64,000 nucleotides of DNA from CBDBJL01 sp965206365 (GTDB taxonomy: Bacteria > Pseudomonadota > Alphaproteobacteria > JABAAW01 > JAHZMA01): assembly GCA_965206365.1 (NCBI GenBank), contig CBDBJL010000018.1, positions 62,001 to 126,000 on the forward strand, read 5' to 3'. Numbering within the stretch: the stretch's first letter is position 1; the number at the start of each line of letters is the position of its first letter. Of this stretch, positions 35,987-45,162 are shown piece after piece. The notes beneath the pieces were generated by a model that had not been told where the DNA came from, did no database searches, and saw nothing but the letters and a program-made list of their open reading frames with translations. The translations under genes and the position numbers were made by a program.

Positions 35987-37273
35987 ATGGATGCAATCGC
36001 TTTACAATATCATATCAAACACGCGATCCAAACAAAAAATGTTCGTTCCCTGGAAAATTGCTTAAAAAAAATAATCATTTTTAGCAAAGAAAATAACGGT
36101 GATAGTATGAACTGTTTTTATTTTATTTTGCGCCATACTTACCAGATTATGAATTCATTTTATTTGCAAAATCAGCCTCTGCAATGTAGCGAAGATTTGT
36201 TATGGTTAGAAAAAATTTTACCTAGCAACCATTTTTTTCATCCGGTATTATTAAGATTAAAGGCAGCGATTGCCTTTTATCAAGGCAATTTGGTTGATGC
36301 CATAAAATATTCTCGTTTAACGCTACGACATTATCTGATTTTCCTTCAAAAGCCTGAGCTCAAAGAACTTATTGGTGCTTCGCATTTTATGTATATGTTA
36401 CGTGAAACTTGTATTGTTGAATCGTTAGATTTTACTGGAATCCCTTTTGCTTTGCAAGATTTGATTTTACCGAAAACTCTACAAAATTATGATCCCCAAT
36501 ATCCATTAATTACTGCGTATGGCAATAGCCCTTATTTTCAATATTATAGTGAAAGATTCCTGAAAGTTTTGGATAATCTATCGCCTAACATTCATTGCCT
36601 TTTGGTAATTGGTGATCTTGATGCTGAAAGCCAAGCCCTTGCCGAAAAGCTACAAGCGCAATATCCTAATTTTCATTATACGGATGACCCCATTGCCAAA
36701 ACATTTCAAGATCCAGAAAAATTACCAACTTTTTGCTCGTTTCGACGTTTCACCTATATGGAGCAGATACTAGATTTTATTCCCAATTTACATTTAATCA
36801 CATTAGATTTAGATTTATTTTTGCATTCTGATTTTAGCAAAATTATTGATTATACCCGCAATACACCGCTTAGTTATCATTCTGGTAATGCTGTTTTTGA
36901 ACCCCTTAATGTATTTGCTGGTGGATTGATCAGCCTGTGCGATGGGAAGATTGCCCGTAATTTTACCAAGCATGTGAATGATTATTTGCAGAAGAAAATG
37001 AATGAACCCAGAATTTTTTGGATTATGGATCAATATGCCCTATTTTATGGTTATCAATATTTATCACTAGAAGAACGTAAATTATGCAAAAATATCAGTG
37101 ATATTACGAATTTTTCGTTAAGCCATCTGGGGAGTAATGTTGCTGAAAATGAAATGTTTGCTCAAGATAAAAATATGAAAGCAGATCAGCGTTTTTCACC
37201 AGATCTTCTAAAAAACTGTAATATTCTTTTAGAACCAGAAACGCTAAAACCTAAATTTATACCCTATTCATAA
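35987..37273 (+). CDS. Putative glycosyltransferase-like hypothetical protein
   Basis: This 428-residue soluble protein is not firmly recognised. The N-terminal 160 residues are helical and may be TPR-like. The second half has a glycosyltransferase-like arrangement: a central ITLDLDLFLHSDF with a DLD acid cluster (near 266-278), SYHSGNAVFEPLNVFAGGL (near 293-311), and FWIMDQYALFYGYQYL (near 340-355), similar in spirit to GT-A folds with a DxD metal site. This is inference, without a named family. It starts 39 bases after valS, so it may be read with it. It is convergent with the metal exporter gene. Confidence 0.5.
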   Translation: MDAIALQYHIKHAIQTKNVRSLENCLKKIIIFSKENNGDSMNCFYFILRHTYQIMNSFYLQNQPLQCSEDLLWLEKILPSNHFFHPVLLRLKAAIAFYQGNLVDAIKYSRLTLRHYLIFLQKPELKELIGASHFMYMLRETCIVESLDFTGIPFALQDLILPKTLQNYDPQYPLITAYGNSPYFQYYSERFLKVLDNLSPNIHCLLVIGDLDAESQALAEKLQAQYPNFHYTDDPIAKTFQDPEKLPTFCSFRRFTYMEQILDFIPNLHLITLDLDLFLHSDFSKIIDYTRNTPLSYHSGNAVFEPLNVFAGGLISLCDGKIARNFTKHVNDYLQKKMNEPRIFWIMDQYALFYGYQYLSLEERKLCKNISDITNFSLSHLGSNVAENEMFAQDKNMKADQRFSPDLLKNCNILLEPETLKPKFIPYS

Positions 37274-37294
37274 AGCTACATAAAATAGGGTTAC

Positions 37295-38593
37295 CTAAAT
37301 TTCAAATAGAAAATAATAACCATAAGCTACCATTAAAGCTGGAGCTGCCGAATAAATTGTTGCGACGATCGCTGCTTTACGGGCAAGGGCAAGGGCAGGA
37401 AATAAAGCATCACCATCATTGCTGATCGCATTGCCAAGCAAAGCTGATAATGGAATGAAACCTTCTAAGTAAAGCGTTGCTACCAATATTTGTGGTCCAC
37501 AACCCGGTAAGAACCCAATTAAAATTGCAACTAATGGCACCAGCGGAAGGAAAGTGTTAAATAAGGCTTTTAAGTCAATCCCGAGTAGATGCACACTGAC
37601 TTCAAATAACAAAAACGCTAACATTACCCATAGGGTCACAAAATTTGTATCATCAATAAAGCTTTGAATGCTTAAATGGTATCTTCCTGAATCTTCTTGG
37701 GAAAATTGGATACTTTTCTCGATGGCAGCTGTGGCTTCATCTTGCCCTGAAATCATATGCATTAGCCATGATAATACCCCACCAAACAGCCCAACAGCAA
37801 GAATAATTGGCATAATTTCAGGTGGAAAATCAAATTGAAAGGCAATAAAACCCGCTAAAATAATTCCCGGTATCATTAACAATAACCAAATTTTGTCTAA
37901 GATGAGGGGACGGTTTTTTAAAATCTTCTTCGCATCTTTTACACAGATTCGCGCCTCAATTTCAGCTTGACTCGGCTTTCTTGGGCGCATAAAATCCTTA
38001 CCATGAATTTGGTTAATGATAGTACCAGAAAACCAACCAATCGTAAAGCCAAGCAGAAAAATAACGCATCCAATGAGAGGTTCTTTGGCAAGCAATAAAA
38101 ACGCAGCGTCGCCCATAGTGGCAATTAACGTTGCGGTTAAGGCTCCAAAGCTTTGTCGTCCTTTAACATACTGAGTTGTAACAACCAAGGCACCCCCGCA
38201 ACCGGGAAGTGCGCCTAAAAAAGATGCGAATGGAACTTCCCATTTTTTTCGACCTAGCAACTCAAGAGCATTAATATTTAAAAACTTTTCCAACAAATAA
38301 ATAAGATAAAGTGCAGCAAAAACAAATGCACTTACTTGCAAATAAGCATCTGAAACTGCCTGGATAATGATCGGCAAAACAGTAGTATCATAAAGAACCA
38401 AAAACCATAAAATCGTTAGGACTGTTGCAATTTGCACAAGTCGCACCTTTAGTTGCGCATAGCTATTAACAGCCATTATTTGTTGCATATTTTCAATCAT
38501 GAAACTCTGAACCAATTTTTCATTAAAAAACACCCGTTGCGGATGATAATCATTCTTTGTAGAAGAGTCAATCTTACCTTTGCCAAAAGCCAA
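37295..38593 (-). CDS. Putative 10-TM heavy-metal (manganese/ArsP_2-like) exporter
   Basis: This 432-residue inner-membrane protein has about ten helices. Two similar halves each hold a glycine/cysteine signature: FLGALPGCGGALVVTTQYV (near 129-147) and LIGFLPGCGPQILVATLYL (near 360-378). The halves also share MGDAAF and NDGDALFPAL. Such PGCG repeats are typical of the putative 10-TM metal exporter group, often annotated as a manganese transporter. The soluble stretch between helices 5 and 6 is about 50 residues. Substrate is not determined from sequence; no metal riboswitch is visible upstream. It is divergent from uvrA across 459 bases. Confidence 0.75.
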   Translation of the reverse strand: MAFGKGKIDSSTKNDYHPQRVFFNEKLVQSFMIENMQQIMAVNSYAQLKVRLVQIATVLTILWFLVLYDTTVLPIIIQAVSDAYLQVSAFVFAALYLIYLLEKFLNINALELLGRKKWEVPFASFLGALPGCGGALVVTTQYVKGRQSFGALTATLIATMGDAAFLLLAKEPLIGCVIFLLGFTIGWFSGTIINQIHGKDFMRPRKPSQAEIEARICVKDAKKILKNRPLILDKIWLLLMIPGIILAGFIAFQFDFPPEIMPIILAVGLFGGVLSWLMHMISGQDEATAAIEKSIQFSQEDSGRYHLSIQSFIDDTNFVTLWVMLAFLLFEVSVHLLGIDLKALFNTFLPLVPLVAILIGFLPGCGPQILVATLYLEGFIPLSALLGNAISNDGDALFPALALARKAAIVATIYSAAPALMVAYGYYFLFEI

Positions 38594-39052
38594 TAAAAAG
38601 TTTATTTTTTCCTATTTTGTCATTGGTGGGTAATTATTTTCACTTTTTTAGCAGTGCTCCTATCAATTTCAGTTTGATTGAAATATTACGAATAAGCAAA
38701 ATGGTATGTCAAAAAAATCAGTTGCTTTTCGGAAAAGAAAAATGCAGAATGTATGAGATATGCAACAAAAATACAAAATTCTAACTATTCAACAGCAAAA
38801 AATCTGATATGCGAGTCTCCATAATTTAAAATGATGGTATCATTTTGGATTGCTTTCTGGGTTTACAATGTCGCTTTAATTTTTAGGTTATTAGTGTGAA
38901 GAATCAGTAAGAATTTTTGGTGATCAATTGAGGCTAAAATAGCTATTTATTGTTTATGACAAAACCGTTTAGAAAATCAGGGTTTACAACTTATAAATTT
39001 GTTAAGCATGCATGGTATTATATGCCCTTTATCAATTAAGGATAAGTTCTTT
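38594..39052. other. Divergent exporter/uvrA intergenic region
   Basis: This non-coding, AT-rich stretch lies between the exporter and uvrA starts and must contain both promoters. The A-rich hairpin-like motif at 38711-38743 (CTTTTCGGAAAAG with A-runs) is a near copy of the one before rpsU. No LexA-type GTTC-N7-GTTC site was found near uvrA. Confidence 0.4.
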
Positions 39053-41914
39053 ATGACAAAATATCTTTCGGTTCGCGGTGTGCGTGAACATAATTTGAAG
39101 AATATTAATGTGGATTTACCTCGTGATCAACTCATTCTGATTACCGGGTTATCGGGAAGTGGCAAATCATCTTTAGCATTCGATACGATCTATGCAGAAG
39201 GGCAACGTCGTTATGTTGAAAGTCTTTCTGCCTATGCTAGGCAATTTTTGGAAATGATGCAAAAACCCGATATTGATTCTATTGAAGGTTTATCACCAGC
39301 GATTTCGATTGAACAAAAAAGCACTTCGCGCAATCCGCGTTCTACAGTGGGTACAGTTACGGAAATTTATGATTATCTTCGCTTATTATATGCCCGTATT
39401 GGGGTGGCATATTCGCCTGCCACTGGATTGCCTATTAAATCACAAAGTGTTTCGCAGATGGTAGATCTTATTTTGGGGCAAAAAAATGGTGATAAATTAT
39501 TATTGCTGGCTCCGATTATCCGTGGGCGCAAAGGCGAATATCGTATGGAGCTAACCAGTTTTGCCAAACAAGGTTATCAGCGCGTAAAAATTGATGGTAT
39601 TCTTTATGATATGGAAGAGCTGCCCAAGCTGGATAAGCACAAAAAACATGATCTTGAAATTGTTGTTGATCGTATTATTGTTCAAGATGATATTGCCGTT
39701 CGCTTAGCAGATTCAATCGAAAATGCTTTGAAATTAAGCAATGGTCTGTTGCTGGTAGAAAATGCCGATACCGGTGAGATGCAAACTTTTTCAGCAAATT
39801 TTTCTTGCCCGGTTTCAGGCTTCACCATAGAGGAAATTGAACCGCGGATATTTTCTTTTAATAGCCCCTATGGTGCCTGTCCCTCATGTGATGGTTTAGG
39901 CGTAGCGGTTTTGTTTGATACGGATAAAATTGTTTCAGATCCAAGTCTCAGCCTTGCCAAAGGTGCCATTGTCCCATGGTCGAACCAAGGGAATAAACCC
40001 GCACCTTATTATTGGCAAACCTTAGAAGCTTTGGGAAAACATTTTAATTTTAGCATCGATACGCCTTTTGAAAAAATTTCTAAAACTCATCAAAATATTT
40101 TGTTATTTGGTTCTGAGGAAAAAATTGAATTTTTCTACCAAAATGAAGATGTAAAAACATACCGAGTTACGCGCTCTTTTGAAGGCATAGTTAATTCACT
40201 TGCGCGCAGGTTTCGCGAGACCGATTCACAAATGGTACGCGACGAGCTTAGTAAATATCAAGCTTCAGCAGATTGCACCATTTGCCAAGGTTATCGCTTA
40301 AAATCCGAAACCCTTGCCATTAAAATTGATAATTTGCATATTGGAGAAATTACGAGCAAACCGATCCATCAAGCCTATGAATGGTTTCATAATTTAGAAG
40401 AAAAATTAAACTCCACTGAGAAAGAAATCGCCCGTCAAATTTTAAAAGAAATTCGTGAACGTCTACGATTTTTGATTGATGTTGGTTTAAGCTATCTTAA
40501 TCTTTCACGCAAGGCGGGAACTCTTTCCAATGGTGAGAGCCAACGCATTCGCTTGGCATCGCAAATTGGCTCGGGGCTAACCGGTGTGCTTTATGTATTG
40601 GATGAACCTTCTATTGGTTTGCATCAACGCGATAATCATCGTTTGTTAGCCACATTGCAAACTCTGCGTGATTTAGGCAATACGGTAATTGTGGTTGAAC
40701 ATGATGAAGAGGCGATGCGTATCGCTGATTATATGCTAGATATTGGTCCGGGGGCGGGGATTCATGGTGGGCATGTGGTGGCAACGGGTACGGTTGAAGA
40801 TATTATCAATAATCCTGATAGCCTTACGGGGCAGTTTTTATCGGGTATGCGTGAAATTAAAATCCCGGAAGTGCGAAGAATAGGGCATGCCGGCCAGATG
40901 CTAATTTTACAAGGTGCTACCCATAATAATTTGAAAAATGTAACTTTGAAAATTCCTTTAGGCACATTAACTTGCATTACCGGGGTATCAGGCAGTGGTA
41001 AATCAAGTTTAACAATTGAAACTTTGCAACGAGCCCTTGCCAGTATTTTAATGGGCGCACGCGATAAATCAGGACCTTATGAAAAAATTAGTGGCACAGC
41101 ATTTTTAGATAAGATTATTGTTATCGATCAATCCCCGATTGGACGCACGCCCCGATCAAACCCAGCCACCTATACCGGTGTATTTACCCATATTCGTGAT
41201 TGGTTTGCCAATCTTCCTGAAGCCAAAATGCGGGGCTATAAGGCCAGTCGGTTCTCGTTTAATGTGAAGGGGGGGCGTTGTGAGACCTGTCAGGGGGATG
41301 GGTTGTTGAAAATTGAAATGCATTTTCTGCCGGATATTTATATTCAATGCGATAGTTGTAAAGGGCAACGTTATAATCGTGAAACTTTGGGCGTTAAATA
41401 TCGTGGGAAATCGATTTCCGATGTTTTAAATATGACTCTTACTGAGGCAGTGGATTTTTTTCGGGCAATTCCGAATATTCACACCAAACTGCAAACTCTT
41501 ACCGAAGTAGGTTTAGATTATATTGCGCTTGGACAACAGGCGACAACCCTATCAGGCGGTGAAGCCCAACGCATTAAGCTGGCGAAAGAATTGTCGCGTC
41601 GCGCTACCGGGCGCACTTTATATGTGTTGGATGAACCAACAACGGGTTTGCATTTCGCAGATATTGTAAAATTACTCGATGTGCTTAATGTGTTAGTGGC
41701 TCAAGGTAATACTGTGATTATTATTGAGCATAATTTAGATGTGATTAAAACCGCCGATTGGGTGGTAGATGTTGGGCCCGAGGGGGGGGATGCAGGTGGT
41801 GAAATTGTTGGGCAAGGCACTCCCGAGGCTATTGCCGAGATTGAAGCGAGTCATACAGGCTATTACTTAAAGAGAATTTTTGCTAAAGCCGCAATGAAAG
41901 CCAAAACAACATAA
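39053..41914 (+). CDS. uvrA: Excinuclease ABC subunit A
   Basis: UvrA recognises DNA damage and loads UvrB in nucleotide-excision repair. This 953-residue protein has the first Walker A (LITGLSGSGKSSLAFDT), both zinc modules (CPVSG with CPSCDG, and CETCQGDG with CDSCKG) and two ABC cassettes. The second signature is standard (LSGGEAQRIKLAKEL), but the first reads TLSNGESQRIRLASQ, with Asn replacing the usual second Gly. I place the start at ATG 39053, giving MTKYLSVRGVREHNLKN; AAGGA lies ten bases upstream. A longer open frame from 38999 is not supported by the family. Divergent from the exporter gene. Confidence 0.95.
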   Translation: MTKYLSVRGVREHNLKNINVDLPRDQLILITGLSGSGKSSLAFDTIYAEGQRRYVESLSAYARQFLEMMQKPDIDSIEGLSPAISIEQKSTSRNPRSTVGTVTEIYDYLRLLYARIGVAYSPATGLPIKSQSVSQMVDLILGQKNGDKLLLLAPIIRGRKGEYRMELTSFAKQGYQRVKIDGILYDMEELPKLDKHKKHDLEIVVDRIIVQDDIAVRLADSIENALKLSNGLLLVENADTGEMQTFSANFSCPVSGFTIEEIEPRIFSFNSPYGACPSCDGLGVAVLFDTDKIVSDPSLSLAKGAIVPWSNQGNKPAPYYWQTLEALGKHFNFSIDTPFEKISKTHQNILLFGSEEKIEFFYQNEDVKTYRVTRSFEGIVNSLARRFRETDSQMVRDELSKYQASADCTICQGYRLKSETLAIKIDNLHIGEITSKPIHQAYEWFHNLEEKLNSTEKEIARQILKEIRERLRFLIDVGLSYLNLSRKAGTLSNGESQRIRLASQIGSGLTGVLYVLDEPSIGLHQRDNHRLLATLQTLRDLGNTVIVVEHDEEAMRIADYMLDIGPGAGIHGGHVVATGTVEDIINNPDSLTGQFLSGMREIKIPEVRRIGHAGQMLILQGATHNNLKNVTLKIPLGTLTCITGVSGSGKSSLTIETLQRALASILMGARDKSGPYEKISGTAFLDKIIVIDQSPIGRTPRSNPATYTGVFTHIRDWFANLPEAKMRGYKASRFSFNVKGGRCETCQGDGLLKIEMHFLPDIYIQCDSCKGQRYNRETLGVKYRGKSISDVLNMTLTEAVDFFRAIPNIHTKLQTLTEVGLDYIALGQQATTLSGGEAQRIKLAKELSRRATGRTLYVLDEPTTGLHFADIVKLLDVLNVLVAQGNTVIIIEHNLDVIKTADWVVDVGPEGGDAGGEIVGQGTPEAIAEIEASHTGYYLKRIFAKAAMKAKTT

Positions 41915-42598
41915 GGGTTCACTCTTCACCCTCTGGTAATTCTTTAGAGAATACTCTGCGAATTTTTTTGACGCAATTTGAAAATAACAAAAATCGTAAC
42001 CGTTTATCACGGGTTAAATAAGCAAGGATAACGATAAAAGGAAATAACAAATATCACTTGTAAATAAACTCGCACTTATTATGAATAAAAGATATCACAA
42101 ACTGCGACGACGCCATAGAGCGAAGATGCTCTTTATGGATGAAATGATATTTCATCGCACGATCTGCATATTTTGGATTTACCTTCTTTCACTCTCGGAT
42201 ATTTCTGAAAATACAAAAATGATTTATTTTACGGTACATTAATTGAAAGATTGGTTTTTTTGTTCTATTACAATGGATTGTTACGATGAAACCCTTATTT
42301 TCCCACTTCCTTTTCTTGTTTCCGTAAACATTTTTGCAAGAAGAAGACCGCTAACTTTCTCAAGAGCTTTTGAAGAAAAATATCATCTAATTTGCAGAGT
42401 CACTTTTTGAAAAATCTCTGTGATTTTACTAGGCTTTTTTAACAAGCCAATGTTCTTTATGATTTCAATGAATTTACCATGATCAAGCCACCCGAGCAAA
42501 CGCTAACCTAATGACTGCGACATAATACCAGATCCGCAGGAATTATTCAAAAAATAGAGATTCAGGGAAATTTTTAACATTCTGCTTATCATAAGATT
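41915..42598. other. Intergenic stretch after uvrA
   Basis: About 680 bases without convincing coding sequence. Two local foldable pieces are visible: CCATAGAGC with GCTCTTTATGG around 42111-42138, and the inverted repeat GATGAAAT (42139-42146) with ATTTCATC (42150-42157). A weak hairpin AGAG-AATA-CTCT followed by GCGAATTTTTTT near 41947-41976 could end the uvrA transcript. The right part leads into the duplicated ankyrin-locus leader and may be decayed sequence. Confidence 0.4.
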
Positions 42599-42760
42599 CT
42601 AGATGCGAATTTTTTCAATTGCTATTCTAGGATTCAATTTTTCTACCATAACTCTCAAATTTTCTGCTTTAATCTCATGAAATTTCGCATGGCGTATTTT
42701 TTCTAATTTTTGATCAGAATGCAAATCTTTTCTTAACGTTTCAATTTTGTCATAAAGCAT
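42599..42760 (-). CDS. Small hypothetical protein with the ankyrin-gene leader
   Basis: A 53-residue, highly charged product (MLYDKIETLRKDLHSDQ...) starts at the ATG at 42760. GAAAGGAA lies three bases before it. This leader (42761-42786), including a T-run and AAAGCTAGCAT, is nearly the same as that before the large ankyrin gene at 45085-45113, so the two genes share a duplicated 5' region but not a protein sequence. The protein looks helical and may be a fragment. I do not recognise it. It may be a real small gene or a chance open frame driven by a copied start. Confidence 0.35.
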   Translation of the reverse strand: MLYDKIETLRKDLHSDQKLEKIRHAKFHEIKAENLRVMVEKLNPRIAIEKIRI

Positions 42761-42821
42761 GTTCCTTTCTAAAAAAAATGCTAGCTTTGTATAAGAGAAA
42801 ATTCGTATCATCAGGAACTTT

Positions 42822-43215
42822 AGTAGTTAGAGGGAACGCCGATTTTGCTCAGATAATCATCAAAAAGATGAGAACTGACAAAATTGCCCTTATTATCTTT
42901 TGCTTTCACATCAGCACCATATTCGATTAAAAGGTCGATCACAGCAATCGTTTTTTCATAAGTAACAGTGGCTCATATTGTTCATCTTCACTACACCCAC
43001 CCTCTTCGCTACACATATAATAATGTTTTTCCTCCTCATATATTTGGTACACGTATCTCCCGCGAATAGCCTTAAAAAATGGGGTCTCACTATAATCATT
43101 GCGGGCATTTACATCCGCCCTGGCATCTAGCAAAAGCTTCGCAGCAGCCAGATCGGCACGATAAGCCACTTGATGCAAAGGCGTTTCTCCGTTAATACTA
43201 CTACGTACACTCACA
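42822..43215 (-). pseudogene. Decayed ankyrin-repeat extension (partial duplicate)
   Basis: Reading leftward from the ankyrin gene stop, this stretch encodes further ankyrin material in two other frames: NGETPLHQVAYRADLAAAKL and ADVNARNDYSETPFF (to about 42950), then YEKTIAVIDLLIEYGADVKA and DNKGNF, ending near 42822. It is a near copy of 43775-44120 inside the main gene. Compared with that copy, seven bases are missing near 42965, which shifts the frame. At the junction, GCTAAATAATG gives a stop; removing one A would join this part in frame to the main gene. It is thus a lost C-terminal extension or partial duplication. Confidence 0.65.
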
Positions 43216-45084
43216 TTATTTAGCCCCGGCATCTAGCAATAATTTGGTGATTTCAGCATCGTGGGCATAATATAAGGGCGTATCTCCATCTTCATCTTTT
43301 GCATTCACATCCGCCCCGGCATCTAGCAAAAGCTTAACGCTTTCAGGATCATGGACATTATGCAAAGGCGTTTTTCCATCTTCATCCTTTGCATTCACAT
43401 CCGCCCCCGCATCTATCAGTAATTTCGTAATCTCAGCATCCCGCGCCAAATGCAAGGGCGTGCCTCCACCTTCACCTTTCACATTCACATCCGCCCCAGC
43501 ATCTATCAGTAATTTCGTAATCTCAGCATCCCGCGCCAAATGCAAGGGCGTGCCTCCACCTTCACCTTTCACATTCACATCTGCCCCCTTTTCAATCAAA
43601 AAAATCGCAATCTTATCCCTTCTGTGAAGAAGAGCAGAATATAAGAAGGTGTTGCCAGCCTTATTTTTGATATTAATATCAATGTTCTTTGTCAGTAATT
43701 CTTGAATATTTAAAAGGGCTGCATTTTTCTCATCCATATAATCATCATCTGTTACTCCAGGATCAAGGAGAACGCCGATTTTGCTCAGATAATCATCAAA
43801 AAGACGAGAAATGACAAAATTGCCCTTATTATCTTTTGCTTTCACATCAGCACCATATTCGATTAAAAGGTTGATCACAGCAATCGCTTCTTCATAAGTG
43901 ACATTACTAGTGGGCTCATATTCCTCATCCTCACTACACGCATCTTCTTCACTACACTCAATATAATGTTTCTTTTCATAAAATAATTTCTGCAGGAAAC
44001 TTCCATAAACAGCGTAGAACAATGGGGTTTTACCATCATCATTACGGGTATTCACATCTGCCCCAGCATCTAGCAAAAACTTCGTAGAAACCAGATCGGC
44101 ATTAAAAGCCGCTTGATGCAAGGGCGTATCTCCACCTTCACCTTTCACAGTCACATCCGCCCCAGCATCTAATAACAGTTTGATGCTTTCAGCATTACGG
44201 GCCTTATGCAAGGGCGTATCTCCACGTTGATCTTTTACAGTCACATCCGCCCCCGCATCTAGCAAAAGCTTCGCAGAAGCCAGATCAGCACGATAAGCCG
44301 CTTTATGCAGAGCTGTGCCATACCGGTTCCCTGCATTCACATCCGCCCCCGCATCTAATAAAAGCTTGATACTCTCAGCATTGCTGACATAATGTAGAAC
44401 CGTCTCTCCATGATCAGTTTTTGCATTCACATCCGCCCCGGCATCTAGCAAAAGCTCTATAGCTTCAATACCCAAAAAATTATGGAGAGGCGTTTTTCCA
44501 TCATCAGACTTTACATTAACGTAAATGCCCGCCCCAGCATCCAACAATAATCTGATCTTTCCAGCATTCCAAGCATCATGCAAAGGCGTTTCTCCAAGAT
44601 CATCACGGGCATTCACATCCGCCCCAGCATCTAACAATAATTTGGTGATTTCAGCATCGCGGGCCCAATGCAAAGGCGTATCTCCATCCTTAGTTCTTGC
44701 ATTCACATCCGCTCCCTCTTCAATCAAAAAAATCGCAATCTCATCCTTTTCATAATAAACAGCATCATATAATAAACTTTCACCGTCTTTATCTCTGCTA
44801 TTAATATCGATGCCCGTTGCCAATAATTCTTGAATATCAGCAAGGGTTGCCGTCCGCATATAAAATAAAGATTTCAATCGAGGATCCAGAGGATCTGTTT
44901 GCGCTGTTTCTTCAGCCTCTACTATGGTTTCACTTTCTACAATTTCTTGAAATTGATCATCATTGAAATCATCGTAGGCTGTGAAGTGAACAAAGCTTCT
45001 CCAGCCAATGAAAATAACAAATATAATCACGCTGAGAACAGCGATGGTTTGTTTAATTCTTCGCCATAATTTCGCCATAAGCAT
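43216..45084 (-). CDS. Membrane-anchored ankyrin-repeat protein
   Basis: This 622-residue protein has a short basic N-terminus, one helix (TIAVLSVIIFVIFIGWRSFV, near 13-32) that should anchor it in the inner membrane, and about 15 ankyrin-like repeats. Most repeats are 30 rather than 33 residues (for example DVNAKDEDGKTPLHNVHDPE). Two consecutive repeats are identical at the protein level (90-base period, near 43409-43588). Two divergent repeats with IQELL..DINxK mark positions near 90 and 470. ATG at 45084 has AAAGGG just upstream. Ankyrin proteins bind partners; in bacteria they occur in host-interacting and periplasmic proteins. Downstream lies a decayed extension, so the present stop may be secondary. 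Confidence 0.85.
   Translation of the reverse strand: MLMAKLWRRIKQTIAVLSVIIFVIFIGWRSFVHFTAYDDFNDDQFQEIVESETIVEAEETAQTDPLDPRLKSLFYMRTATLADIQELLATGIDINSRDKDGESLLYDAVYYEKDEIAIFLIEEGADVNARTKDGDTPLHWARDAEITKLLLDAGADVNARDDLGETPLHDAWNAGKIRLLLDAGAGIYVNVKSDDGKTPLHNFLGIEAIELLLDAGADVNAKTDHGETVLHYVSNAESIKLLLDAGADVNAGNRYGTALHKAAYRADLASAKLLLDAGADVTVKDQRGDTPLHKARNAESIKLLLDAGADVTVKGEGGDTPLHQAAFNADLVSTKFLLDAGADVNTRNDDGKTPLFYAVYGSFLQKLFYEKKHYIECSEEDACSEDEEYEPTSNVTYEEAIAVINLLIEYGADVKAKDNKGNFVISRLFDDYLSKIGVLLDPGVTDDDYMDEKNAALLNIQELLTKNIDINIKNKAGNTFLYSALLHRRDKIAIFLIEKGADVNVKGEGGGTPLHLARDAEITKLLIDAGADVNVKGEGGGTPLHLARDAEITKLLIDAGADVNAKDEDGKTPLHNVHDPESVKLLLDAGADVNAKDEDGDTPLYYAHDAEITKLLLDAGAK
43409..43588 (-). repeat. 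Identical tandem ankyrin unit (90 bases x 2)
   Basis: Two adjacent 90-base units, starting at 43409 and 43499, are identical except for a T/C change near the end and one base at the unit border. Each encodes one 30-residue ankyrin repeat (DVNVKGEGGGTPLHLARDAE...). Such near-identity next to diverged units points to a recent unequal exchange or gene conversion. Confidence 0.85.
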
Positions 45085-45093
45085 GGCCCTTTC

Positions 45094-45130
45094 TAAAAAA
45101 ATGCTAGCTTTGTTTATACAAAGCTAGCAT
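45094..45130 (-). terminator. Intrinsic terminator in the ankyrin leader
   Basis: A perfect 13-base stem (ATGCTAGCTTTGT 45101-45113 and ACAAAGCTAGCAT 45118-45130) with a four-base loop is followed, in leftward reading, by seven T. It ends the orphan 643-residue gene, yet it finishes only nine bases before the ankyrin ATG and abuts its ribosome site. A partial copy (one arm only) sits at 42772-42784 before the small gene at 42599-42760. Confidence 0.75.
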
Positions 45131-45162
45131 AAGTTTGCTTACATAACAATCAAAATATGAAT

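Noticed and set aside
43216..45084. Ankyrin DNA repeats as a CRISPR or satellite
   Set aside because: The repeats are in frame and encode ankyrin units, so they are explained by the protein.
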